A DNA stretch of 20,835 nt. Origin: an uncultured Collinsella sp. (GTDB taxonomy: Bacteria > Actinomycetota > Coriobacteriia > Coriobacteriales > Coriobacteriaceae). Under the pieces are notes generated by a model, which saw nothing but the letters and a program-made list of their open reading frames with translations, made no database searches and was not told where the DNA came from. Positions 7,308-14,784 of the stretch are shown here, piece after piece. A program made the translations under genes and the position numbers. Each line of letters begins with the position of its first letter. Position 1 is the stretch's first letter. The DNA lies in contig UQSK01000031.1 in NCBI GenBank assembly GCA_900543605.1, positions 1-20,835 on the forward strand, written 5' to 3'.

Positions 7308-8159
7308 CTAGGCCAAAGAACACGGGTAGAACGTTTGGTTAAAGAAGTCGACGACTTCGTTTTCGAACGCATTGATGCGCTCGTGAGCGTATTTGGCATA
7401 GATGATATGCCTCCGGTCACACTCAAAACCGTTGAATACGGCAAACTGACCCTTGGGGTCGCTCACGGTATCCATAAGCGATGTGCCCATGAGCACCGAG
7501 CCGCGCACCCGAGACGACAGCGCCTCGATTCCACCGGGAATCGGATTGGCAACCGCCGTGCAGGCAAAGCCCTGCTCGTCCAGAGCAGAAATCGCCAGCG
7601 CGACTCCGCCGCCAAGACCCTCGCCCCATGCAAAAATGCGGTCGGGGTCCACGCCATCAAGATTGCGCGCGACCTTCGCCAACGCGCAGCCCCAACGGAC
7701 GCGCTCGACAAAAGCAGGCGAGGTAATCCCCTGCTGCAGGTCGTCCGCACCAGCAACATCATCATCCAGCGCGAGGACGGCATACCCCATGGCGGCAAAT
7801 CTCGTCATGTGATGCCAACCGCGCACAGGCCGATCGATGTCGTGGAACATCAGGCACAGTGGCACGCGCTCAGATACTCGGGCACGACCAACAGGCTCAA
7901 TCAAACGAGCGTGGACCGCATCGTCACCGAGTTCAAAGGAAACCTCCGAGTAACGGGCGCAGGGGTTAACAAAGTCAATCGCTGTAATGGCCAGGCCTTG
8001 AATCTCAAGATTCGAAGCGCATGTCTCTAAATCAGAAACATCTGCTTGGACATCACCGTGCCAGTCCCGATATTCTGCGAGCCTTGACGAAACCGTTCCA
8101 GGAATTCCCACGAGCCCGGGGACTATCAGCTCGTCAACATTGCTCTCGCACTTAGACAT
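7308..8159 (-). CDS. Esterase-like alpha/beta-hydrolase without catalytic serine
   Basis: A 283-residue paralog of the esterase encoded just upstream. The C-terminal halves align well: GTSLMDTVSDPKGQFAVFNG here against GTGTADIVCPPATQFAVYNN there, keeping the catalytic Asp (Asp230) and His (His259, in YAHERI). At the nucleophile elbow the partner reads GASQGG, whereas this protein reads GEGLGG, with Gly181 (codon GGT) in place of serine. It also lacks the RGQ-like loop and about 40 residues overall. It is therefore probably not an esterase. The reading frame is intact. ATG at 8159 overlaps the stop of the upstream esterase by 8 bp and has GGGGAGG just before it, so the two are translationally coupled. 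It may bind a carbohydrate, help the active partner, or be an early stage of decay. Confidence 0.8.
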   Translation of the reverse strand: MSKCESNVDELIVPGLVGIPGTVSSRLAEYRDWHGDVQADVSDLETCASNLEIQGLAITAIDFVNPCARYSEVSFELGDDAVHARLIEPVGRARVSERVPLCLMFHDIDRPVRGWHHMTRFAAMGYAVLALDDDVAGADDLQQGITSPAFVERVRWGCALAKVARNLDGVDPDRIFAWGEGLGGGVALAISALDEQGFACTAVANPIPGGIEALSSRVRGSVLMGTSLMDTVSDPKGQFAVFNGFECDRRHIIYAKYAHERINAFENEVVDFFNQTFYPCSLA

Positions 8160-9129
8160 GAGCCTCCCCTCCCTCACAGAAAAACGGAATGATCAGATCA
8201 TCAAAGTCCTGAATCTCCTCGTGACCAAAGCCCTCAAAGAACTCGTGGCGCTTCTCGCAGGACAGGTTGTTGTACACCGCAAACTGCGTTGCCGGCGGAC
8301 AGACGATATCGGCTGTGCCCGTACCAAACAGCACGGGGCATTTGACCATGGGGGCAAAGTTCTTGGAATCGAAGTACGCCAGTTTGGCATAGGCTTCGTC
8401 AATACGAGTCGAGTCCTCGTCAAACCAGCGCGACCAATAGCGCAGACCCTCGTAGGCGATATCGTCGGCATCCAGATCCCAAACCAGGCGGAAGTCCGAT
8501 AAGAAGGGATAGAGGATGGCCGCGCGGTCAACCAAATCGCTATTGAGCGCGCAGGTCGCAATACCCAAACCGCCGCCCTGCGATGCGCCGTTCACGTACA
8601 CGCGGGTAAGATCGATGCCCTCGAGCTCGCGAACGATACGGCACAGAATGCGGATATCCTGGTGCAAGCGGACATAGTAGAGGTTGGCCGGGTCGCCGTC
8701 GATACCGGCGACGATATGGCCCGCGACCGTCGTGCCCTCAAATCCACCAATGTCCTCGGAGGGGCCTCCTTGGCCAGGACAATCGAGAGCAATGAGCGCC
8801 ATGCCCATGCCCGCAAACGACGCCTGCTCAAACCAGCTGCGGCTCGCACCCGGATATCCATGGAACTGAAGCACCAGCGGCACGGGCTCCTCCGAGACCG
8901 GCTTGAGGTACTTGGTATGCAGGCGTGCACCACACATGCCGGTATACCAGAGGTCGAAAAACTGACAGGTCGCGGAATCCGCAACCGAAGCCGCCTCAAT
9001 CGCGTAGTCGAGCTCGACGGCGTCGGCCTCGGCCATGCGGTCCTTCCAAAAGAGATCGAAATCCGATGGACGGGGCATAGCGCCTCGATATTCACCAAAT
9101 TGCTGTTGTAGCTCCTGAGCACTTGGCAT
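8152..9129 (-). CDS. CE7-type acetylxylan esterase/deacetylase, probable sialate O-acetylesterase
   Basis: Serine esterase of the acetylxylan esterase/cephalosporin-C deacetylase family (CE7), 325 residues, usual length. The N-terminal helix ELQQQFGEYRG followed by PSDFDLFWKDR is typical. The catalytic triad is Ser183 in NGASQGGG, Asp274 in GTADIVCPP and His303 in FGHEEI. The CE7 RGQ motif appears as PGQGG. No signal peptide is seen, so it acts in the cytoplasm on imported substrate. CE7 enzymes remove acetyl groups from small sugars and are promiscuous. Lying between a transporter and nanA, it most likely deacetylates O-acetylated sialic acids or related amino sugars. ATG at 9129 preserves the conserved N-terminal helix, though its ribosome binding site is poor. 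Family assignment is firm; substrate is inference. Confidence 0.88.
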   Translation of the reverse strand: MPSAQELQQQFGEYRGAMPRPSDFDLFWKDRMAEADAVELDYAIEAASVADSATCQFFDLWYTGMCGARLHTKYLKPVSEEPVPLVLQFHGYPGASRSWFEQASFAGMGMALIALDCPGQGGPSEDIGGFEGTTVAGHIVAGIDGDPANLYYVRLHQDIRILCRIVRELEGIDLTRVYVNGASQGGGLGIATCALNSDLVDRAAILYPFLSDFRLVWDLDADDIAYEGLRYWSRWFDEDSTRIDEAYAKLAYFDSKNFAPMVKCPVLFGTGTADIVCPPATQFAVYNNLSCEKRHEFFEGFGHEEIQDFDDLIIPFFCEGGEAHV

Positions 9130-9165
9130 GGCTCGTGAACCCAGCCTTTCGAAATCGCAACGGAG

Positions 9166-9193
9166 GTGCGCCCGGCAAGGGAACCGGGCGCAC
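9166..9193 (-). other. Perfect 10-bp intercistronic hairpin
   Basis: GTGCGCCCGG (9166-9175) and CCGGGCGCAC (9184-9193) form a perfect GC-rich stem with an 8-nt loop. It sits in the 80-bp spacer between the last transporter gene and the esterase gene. No T-tract follows on the transcribed strand, so it is better explained as a processing or stability hairpin, or a weak terminator, that separates the transporter and catabolic halves of the transcript. Confidence 0.7.
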
Positions 9194-9209
9194 GGGAGGG
9201 AAAGCGAGG

Positions 9210-10037
9210 CTACTCGCCGAGCTTGGGATGCAGCAGCGACGGCGCAGCGCCGAGCAGCATCTTGGTGTAGGGGTCCTGAGGGTGCTGGAAGACCTGCTTG
9301 GCCTCGCCATGCTCGACGATCTTGCCGCCATTCATAACGATGATGTCGTCAGAGATATAGCGGACCGTCTGGATGTCATGGCTGATGAACACCATGGCCA
9401 GGCCGAGCTCCTTCTTAAGGTCGGTCAGCAGGTTCAGAATCTGCGCGCGGACCGAAACGTCCAGAGCCGAGGTGGGCTCGTCGGCGATGATGGCATCGGG
9501 GTTCAGCGACAGGGCACGGGCAATTGCGACGCGCTGGCGCTGGCCGCCCGAAAGCTGGCCGGGAAGAACCTCGGCGGCGGAGCTGGGCAGACCGGTGAGC
9601 TCCAAGAGCTCCTTGACGCGCTTCTCCTGCTCGGCCTCGGTACCCAGGTTGTGGACGCGCATGGGGTCGAGCAGTTGCTCGCGAACGACCATGCGGGGGT
9701 TGAGCGCCGTGGCCGGGTTCTGGAACACGACCGAGATGACGCGACCCATGTGGCGACGGTCCTCGGCGGTACGTTTGGTAACGTCCTTGCCCTTAAAGTA
9801 GACCTTGCCGCTCGTGGGGGCCTGCAGGCCGCACATGACGTTGGCGGTGGTGGACTTTCCGCAACCGGACTCGCCGACGATGCCGATGGTCTGTCCGGGC
9901 ATGAGCTTAATCGTTACACCCTGGACGGCGTGAACCAGGTTGGGGTGCAGAATCGAGCCGGTACGGGTCCTAAAGGTGACGTGGACGTCATCAAGGAAGA
10001 TGATCGGCTCGACGCCGTTGACTGCGGTCTCGCTCAT
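9210..10037 (-). CDS. OppF/DppF-type ABC transporter ATPase
   Basis: Cytoplasmic ATPase of a peptide/opine/nickel-class ABC importer, 275 residues. It has Walker A GESGCGKS (55-62), the Q-loop in VVFQNPATALNP, the signature LSGGQRQRVAIARAL (from 162), Walker B IIADEP (183-188), the D-loop SALDV and the H-loop His220 in FISHD. The C-terminus ends soon after DPYTKMLLGA, so the usual oligopeptide-transporter C-terminal extension with its cysteine cluster is missing. ATG at 10037 directly abuts the TAG of the upstream gene and is preceded by GGAGGTGAT, an excellent ribosome binding site. It would pair with the ATPase half of the upstream fusion protein to form the nucleotide-binding dimer. The cluster context suggests sialic acid as cargo, as for the SatABCD system of Haemophilus ducreyi. 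Confidence 0.93.
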   Translation of the reverse strand: MSETAVNGVEPIIFLDDVHVTFRTRTGSILHPNLVHAVQGVTIKLMPGQTIGIVGESGCGKSTTANVMCGLQAPTSGKVYFKGKDVTKRTAEDRRHMGRVISVVFQNPATALNPRMVVREQLLDPMRVHNLGTEAEQEKRVKELLELTGLPSSAAEVLPGQLSGGQRQRVAIARALSLNPDAIIADEPTSALDVSVRAQILNLLTDLKKELGLAMVFISHDIQTVRYISDDIIVMNGGKIVEHGEAKQVFQHPQDPYTKMLLGAAPSLLHPKLGE

Positions 10038-12053
10038 CTACATCACCTCCGCGTGAGGGGTCAAACCATTTGCCTTGAGCACCTCATCGGGGAGCTCGGA
10101 ATAGAAGTGCTCGGTGCCGGGCACGCGCTTGAAAACCGGACGGGTGTCCAGGCCAATGCGCGGATGACTCGAGCGGGGCGCGAAGCGATCGCCCTTGGGG
10201 AAATCGCGCGGGCTCGGAACGGCGCCGGGCACCTGGTGCAGGCGGCCCGAACCGCTCTCGATGGACAGGACGGAACCCAGAAGACCGCGAGTGTACTCGT
10301 GGATCGGGTTGGTGAGCAGCTCCTTGGTGGGCGCCTGCTCGATAACCTGACCGGCGTACATAACCGTGATGTTATGGGCAACCTCGGCGACCAGTGCCAG
10401 GTCGTGCGAAACGAAGATCATGGCAAAGCCGAGCTTGGCCTGAAGGTCGTTAAGCAGCTTGATGACCTGCTTCTGGACGGTAACGTCCAGAGCGGTCGTA
10501 GGCTCGTCGCAGATGACCAGCTTGGGGTCGCGGGTAAGGGCCATAGCGATCAGGACGCGCTGACGCTGGCCGCCGGAAAGCTCGTGCGGATAGCTCTCGA
10601 GCGTGCGCTTGGGATCGAGGCCCACGAGCTCCAGGAGCTCCTCGGCGCTACGGGTGCCGCCACGCTTGGTGAGCTGCTTCATCTGGGCGGAAATGAGCAT
10701 GGAGGGGTTAAGCGAGGACAGGGCGTCCTGGTAGACCATAGCGATATCGGTACCGCGCAGGCCGAACCACTCCTTCTTGCTCATCTTGAGCAGGTCGCGG
10801 CCCTCCCAGAGAACCTCGCCGGAAAGGTGCTCGTCCTCATCGGTCAGGCCCATGATGGCCAGCGTGGTGATGGACTTACCGCAACCGGACTCGCCCACCA
10901 GGCCCATGGTCTGACCAGGACGGACGTCAAAGTTGACATGGTCGACGACGTTGATATCACCGTGATGCTCAAACTGAATGCAGAAGTCACGGACCGAGAG
11001 AATCGGTTCGACAGACTCGTCGGGCACATGGCGATCGTCACGCTTGAGCTCGACATCGCGCAGGGCGCCAAGGCGAGCGGAGAGGGACTGGGCCTGCTCC
11101 TTGTAGGCGCGAACGGGGTCGGAGACCAGCAGATCGGCCTCGCGACGCTTGGAGGAATCGGTAGGATCCAGGGCGGCGGAGGGAGCAGCGGCCATGGCGT
11201 CGGTAATGCCCTCGGAGAGGATGTTGAGCGCCAGGCAGGTGATCATGATGGCCAGGCCCGGGAACAGCGCCTGCCACCAACGACCGGCGAGCACGCCGCC
11301 GCGGGCGTCGGCGAGGATGTTGCCCCAGGTAGCGGTGGGCTCCTGGATACCAGCGCCGATGAAGGTCAGCGAGGCCTCGAAGATGATGGCGTCGGCGACC
11401 AGCGTAACGGTGAAGACCATGATCGGGGCAATGCAGTTACGCAGAACATGCTTGATCAAAATCCACGGAGCCTTGGCGCCGGAAACGATGACCGCGCGGA
11501 CATAGTCCTCGCCGTACTCGGACACGATGTTGGCGCGCACGATACGGGCAATCTGCGGAGTGTACATAAAGCCGATGGCGAAGATGATCGACGGCACGGA
11601 GTTGCCCAGGATGGAGACGAAGACGGCAGCGAGGGCGATGCCCGGGATGGACATGATGATGTCCAGGATACGCATGATCGTCTCGGAGACAGCCTTGCGC
11701 GAAACCGCTGCAAGGGCGCCCACGACCGAGCCGCAGACCAGAGCCATGGCAGTGGCGCCAAAGCCGATAATCAGCGAGTAACGACCACCGTAGAGCATAC
11801 GCGACAGAATGTCGCGACCCTTATCGTCGGTACCGAAGATAAATCCGTTGCCGGGAGCCTGGCGAGCCGTAAAGATCTCGACCGGGCTATAGGGGGCAAG
11901 AAGGGGCGCCAGAATCGCAGTCAGGGCGACCAGCACCAGCACGACGGCGGCAATCTTAGAAGACAGCGTCATCTTCTTCCAGCCACCGAGCTTGAGCCCC
12001 TTGGAGGCAGCCTTCTCGAGCTGCTCGGTTTGCTTCTCTCGAATCTTTACCAT
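10038..12053 (-). CDS. Fused ABC permease (DppC-like) and ATPase (DppD-like)
   Basis: A 671-residue single ORF joining two subunits that are usually separate. Residues 1-295 are a DppC/OppC permease, with a first membrane helix at about 32-54, GTDDKGRDILSRMLYGGR at about 74-91 and the EAA-type cytoplasmic loop around 183-210. A charged linker (about 295-350) leads to an ATPase with Walker A GESGCGKS (387-394), signature LSGGQRQRV (492-500), Walker B LVICDEP (512-518) and His550. The region where OppD/DppD proteins carry conserved cysteines (GCPFxPRC) reads GDRFAPRSSH here, with no cysteine. The permease-ATPase fusion is, from memory, the layout of SatC in the H. ducreyi sialic acid transporter. 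It starts 3 nt after the upstream stop and abuts the downstream ATPase. The frame is continuous, so this is a true fusion and not a frameshift. Confidence 0.92.
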   Translation of the reverse strand: MVKIREKQTEQLEKAASKGLKLGGWKKMTLSSKIAAVVLVLVALTAILAPLLAPYSPVEIFTARQAPGNGFIFGTDDKGRDILSRMLYGGRYSLIIGFGATAMALVCGSVVGALAAVSRKAVSETIMRILDIIMSIPGIALAAVFVSILGNSVPSIIFAIGFMYTPQIARIVRANIVSEYGEDYVRAVIVSGAKAPWILIKHVLRNCIAPIMVFTVTLVADAIIFEASLTFIGAGIQEPTATWGNILADARGGVLAGRWWQALFPGLAIMITCLALNILSEGITDAMAAAPSAALDPTDSSKRREADLLVSDPVRAYKEQAQSLSARLGALRDVELKRDDRHVPDESVEPILSVRDFCIQFEHHGDINVVDHVNFDVRPGQTMGLVGESGCGKSITTLAIMGLTDEDEHLSGEVLWEGRDLLKMSKKEWFGLRGTDIAMVYQDALSSLNPSMLISAQMKQLTKRGGTRSAEELLELVGLDPKRTLESYPHELSGGQRQRVLIAMALTRDPKLVICDEPTTALDVTVQKQVIKLLNDLQAKLGFAMIFVSHDLALVAEVAHNITVMYAGQVIEQAPTKELLTNPIHEYTRGLLGSVLSIESGSGRLHQVPGAVPSPRDFPKGDRFAPRSSHPRIGLDTRPVFKRVPGTEHFYSELPDEVLKANGLTPHAEVM

Positions 12054-12056
12054 AAT

Positions 12057-13013
12057 CTACACCGTCCTGATGCGCGGGTTGATGAGCAGGTAGAGCATGT
12101 CAACCACGATGTTGATGATGATGAAGGCAAGAGCAACGACGATAACGACGCCCTGAACCAGGTTCGCCTCGTTGCCCTGAACGCCCTGCAGAATCGCGGT
12201 GCCCATGCCGGGGAGGTTGAAGATAACCTCGATGACGACGGCGCCGCCCATGAGGTAACCGATCTTAAGACCGAGGGTGGTGACCGGGGTGATCAGCGCA
12301 TTGCGAAGAACGTTGATGCCGACGACGACCTTCTCGGGAACGCCGGCGCCACGAGCCATACGGACATAGTCCTTGTCGAGCTCCTCGACCATGGCGGTAC
12401 GCACGATACGAGTCATCTGGCCCGTCAGCGGAAATGCCAAGGCGATAGCGGGCATGATCATACGTCCCAGATAGCCAACCGGATTCGTGGTGAAGTGAGG
12501 CAGAGCACCAGATGCCGGGAGCACCTTAAGGTAGGAAGAGAACAGCAGGATCAACAGAACGGCAAGCCAGAACGACGGGGTTGCCAAGCCGGCGATGGAA
12601 AAGACGCGGATCACTTGGTCCGGCCATTTGTCGCGATACAGTGCCGCGATGACGCCGAGCAAAAACGAAACGACCGCACCGATAGCAAGACCGATAAAGG
12701 TCAGCTGCATCGTGACGGGCAGGGCCGTGGAGATGCGCTTGGCAACGGAGTTGCGAGCAGCACCATAGGTGCCCATGTCGCCATGGATCAGATCGCCCAT
12801 ATAGCGCACGTAGCGCACGGGCCAGGGGTCGTCCAGACCATACTTCTCATGGTACTCGGCAACCGCCTCGGGCGAGGCACCGTCACCCAACGCCGTGTAG
12901 GCGGGGTCGGTCTTGGAGAACGACATAAGGAAGAACACCAGGACGGTGACGCCCAATGCCATGATCGGCAGCGCCACAAGACGCCTTCCAATCAAACGTA
13001 GCAAGTTGTTCAC
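12057..13013 (-). CDS. DppB-like ABC transporter permease
   Basis: Integral membrane subunit of a peptide-class ABC importer, 318 residues. The first membrane helix is near the N-terminus (LVALPIMALGVTVLVFFLM). Next come the extracytoplasmic family segment YGLDDPWPVRYVRYMGDLI and the EAA loop MARGAGVPEKVVVGINVLRN. The hallmark GGAVVIEVIFNLPGMG is followed by a last helix ending at NPRIRTV. GTG at 13013 is preferred, with AAAGGGGAG just upstream; the upstream in-frame alternative at 13046 is a TTG without a binding site. It pairs with the permease half of the fusion protein to form the translocation channel. A 157-nt structured spacer separates it from the binding-protein gene, so it is probably expressed at a lower level than the binding protein. 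Confidence 0.93.
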   Translation of the reverse strand: MNNLLRLIGRRLVALPIMALGVTVLVFFLMSFSKTDPAYTALGDGASPEAVAEYHEKYGLDDPWPVRYVRYMGDLIHGDMGTYGAARNSVAKRISTALPVTMQLTFIGLAIGAVVSFLLGVIAALYRDKWPDQVIRVFSIAGLATPSFWLAVLLILLFSSYLKVLPASGALPHFTTNPVGYLGRMIMPAIALAFPLTGQMTRIVRTAMVEELDKDYVRMARGAGVPEKVVVGINVLRNALITPVTTLGLKIGYLMGGAVVIEVIFNLPGMGTAILQGVQGNEANLVQGVVIVVALAFIIINIVVDMLYLLINPRIRTV

Positions 13014-13170
13014 GTTCTCTCCCCTTTCTTTTGTCGGTAGGACCAACTGGTATATGAGTACGGATACTCATTACAAGACCCGAGCGACATCGTTGCCGCC
13101 CGGGTCTTTGTTTCAACTATGAGGATACGGTCCCAACGACCGACATCCTGCATACAGACTCAAGCGAGTC
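13014..13170 (-). other. Four consecutive stem-loops between binding-protein and permease genes
   Basis: The spacer is almost entirely base-paired. In transcription order: a 5-bp hairpin GACTC/GAGTC at 13170-13157 touching the stop codon; a 10-bp bulged hairpin at 13149-13122 (AGGAT and CGGTC with GACCG and ATCCT); an 8-bp hairpin extended by 4 bp at 13108-13075 (AAGACCCG with CGGGTCTT); and a perfect 7-bp hairpin at 13071-13054 (ATGAGTA with TACTCAT). None is followed by a T-tract in the sense direction. Such structures after a binding-protein gene commonly stabilise its mRNA against 3' exonucleases and so raise it above the permeases. The permease ribosome binding site is at 13016-13022. 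Confidence 0.7.
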
Positions 13171-14784
13171 TTACGCCTTGACGGTCGCAACGCCCCTGAA
13201 GGACATGCTCGTCGTGCCGATGCCCTTGAAGCCATCGAGAGCCTCGCCGTTGGGCGCAGTGGACGGATCGTCCCAGGAAGCGGAGACGGTCTTGACGTGG
13301 ACAACGGGGTACAGAACGGCGTTGTCGGCAATGATGTCGAAGCACTCGTTCCACTTCTTCTGCTGCTCGTCGCCCTCGGCGGCAAGAGCCTCGTCCATGA
13401 GACCATGGAGCTTCTGCCACTCAGCGGACTCCTTCCACGGGCAACGGGTCTGCATCCAGACGTTGTCGCCGTACCACCAGTTGAGCAGCAGGTCGGGGTC
13501 GGCGCCGAAGCAGGAAGGATCGCCAGGGGCAAGGAGGATATCGTAGGCCTCGCCGCCGTCGATGGCAGCGTAGGTAGCCGGCGAGGTATCGGTCTGGATG
13601 GTCACATCGAAGCCGAGAGCGTCGAGGTCGTTCTTGACCTGGGCGGCCATGCCCTTAATCTGCTCGTTGTCGGTGGTGCGCAGGGTGATGGCACCCGGGG
13701 TGATGCCAGACTCCTCGATGAGCTTCTTAGCCTTCTTGGCGTCGGTCTTGTACACCGTGGAAGCCTCATGATAGTTGGTGAAGCTCTTGGGCAGGTAGCA
13801 GCTGGCAGCGGTGGCAAGGCCGGCGAAGGTGTTGCTGACCATCTTCTCGGTGTCGAGCGCATACATGACAGCCTGACGGACCTTGACGTTGTTCCAAGGC
13901 TCCTTGGCGACGTTGAACATGATGAAGCGGGTGCCGAAACCCTGAACGTTATCGATCTTGCAGCCGGCGCTCTCGAGCTGGTCGACGGCGTCAGCGGTAA
14001 CGAGCTCCATAACGAGCGTGGAGCCCTCCTGCTGAGCGGTAACGCGAGCGGTGGGGTCGGTCAGGATGCTGTACTGGATCTTCTTATCCTCGGCAGCATA
14101 CTCACCGTTGTACTCGGGGTTGGGAACCAAGGTGATCTCGGTATCGGAGATAGAGTCGTACATCCAGGGGCCGGAACCGATCGGCTGCTTGGCGCGATCC
14201 TCCTCGGTCTGGGTGGCCGGGGTAACGCGGACGATGGCCAGACGATCCTTGAGCAGGGAGAAGTTGGGGACCTTAGTCTTGACCGTCACGGTGCTGGCGT
14301 CCTTGGCCTCGATGGACTCGAAGGGCTGGAAGAACGGAGCATAGGTAGCGGAAGCGGCGCAAGCGGTGTAGGAGGCAACGACATCGTCAGCGGTGACCTC
14401 GGTGCCATCGGAGAACTTGGCGCCCTTGCGGATGGTGACCTCGAAAGTGGTGTCGTCCACAGACTTGGGATCGTCGGTGGCGAGCTCGTTGAAGGTGCTG
14501 TAGTCGTGGTAATCGATGCCGTAGAGGCCCTCGACGACGTGCCAGTTAGCACCCAGGCCCACAGCGGAGCCAGTGCTGGCGGGATCGAAGCTGGACGGAG
14601 CGTAAGCGGAACCAGCGGTGATCACGCCGCCGCCACGGTTGGCGGAATCGGTGGAGCCGGAAGCGGAACCCTCGTCGCTAGAGCTGCCACCGCAGCCAGT
14701 GAGACCAAGGCCGGCGACAGCAGCGACGCTGCCGGTGAGGCCGAGGAACGAACGCCTGGACATACCCTTGTTGATGATGGCCAT
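13171..14784 (-). CDS. Extracellular solute-binding lipoprotein, family 5
   Basis: Substrate-capturing lipoprotein of the ABC importer, 537 residues. The N-terminus has a twin-arginine motif (SRRSFLGL, Arg10-Arg11), a hydrophobic stretch and the lipobox LTGC with Cys31. It is thus predicted to leave through the Tat pathway and be lipid-anchored on the outer face of the membrane. A Ser/Gly/Asp-rich linker follows. The SBP_bac_5 hallmark RKGAKFSDGTEVTADDVVAS is present. ATG at 14784 has AGGAG 5 nt upstream; the ORF is open to 14799 but without better support. Family 5 proteins bind peptides, nickel and sugars, among others. Here the neighbouring nan genes suggest sialic acid or a derivative, which sequence alone cannot prove. 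It is the first gene of the operon. Confidence 0.92.
   Translation of the reverse strand: MAIINKGMSRRSFLGLTGSVAAVAGLGLTGCGGSSSDEGSASGSTDSANRGGGVITAGSAYAPSSFDPASTGSAVGLGANWHVVEGLYGIDYHDYSTFNELATDDPKSVDDTTFEVTIRKGAKFSDGTEVTADDVVASYTACAASATYAPFFQPFESIEAKDASTVTVKTKVPNFSLLKDRLAIVRVTPATQTEEDRAKQPIGSGPWMYDSISDTEITLVPNPEYNGEYAAEDKKIQYSILTDPTARVTAQQEGSTLVMELVTADAVDQLESAGCKIDNVQGFGTRFIMFNVAKEPWNNVKVRQAVMYALDTEKMVSNTFAGLATAASCYLPKSFTNYHEASTVYKTDAKKAKKLIEESGITPGAITLRTTDNEQIKGMAAQVKNDLDALGFDVTIQTDTSPATYAAIDGGEAYDILLAPGDPSCFGADPDLLLNWWYGDNVWMQTRCPWKESAEWQKLHGLMDEALAAEGDEQQKKWNECFDIIADNAVLYPVVHVKTVSASWDDPSTAPNGEALDGFKGIGTTSMSFRGVATVKA

Noticed and set aside
7308..8159. Serine-less esterase as a pseudogene
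   Set aside because: There is no stop or frameshift, Asp and His of the triad are kept, and translation is coupled to the active partner. I call it a probable non-catalytic protein instead.
10038..12053. Permease-ATPase fusion as an assembly error or missed frameshift
   Set aside because: The frame is continuous through a plausible charged linker, both domains are complete, and the same fusion is known in a sialic acid transporter of this class.
9123..13001. 1292-codon open frame on the plus strand
   Set aside because: It runs antisense through the transporter genes, has low-complexity Gly/Asp/His-rich content and no recognisable domain. It is a by-product of codon bias in GC-rich genes on the other strand.
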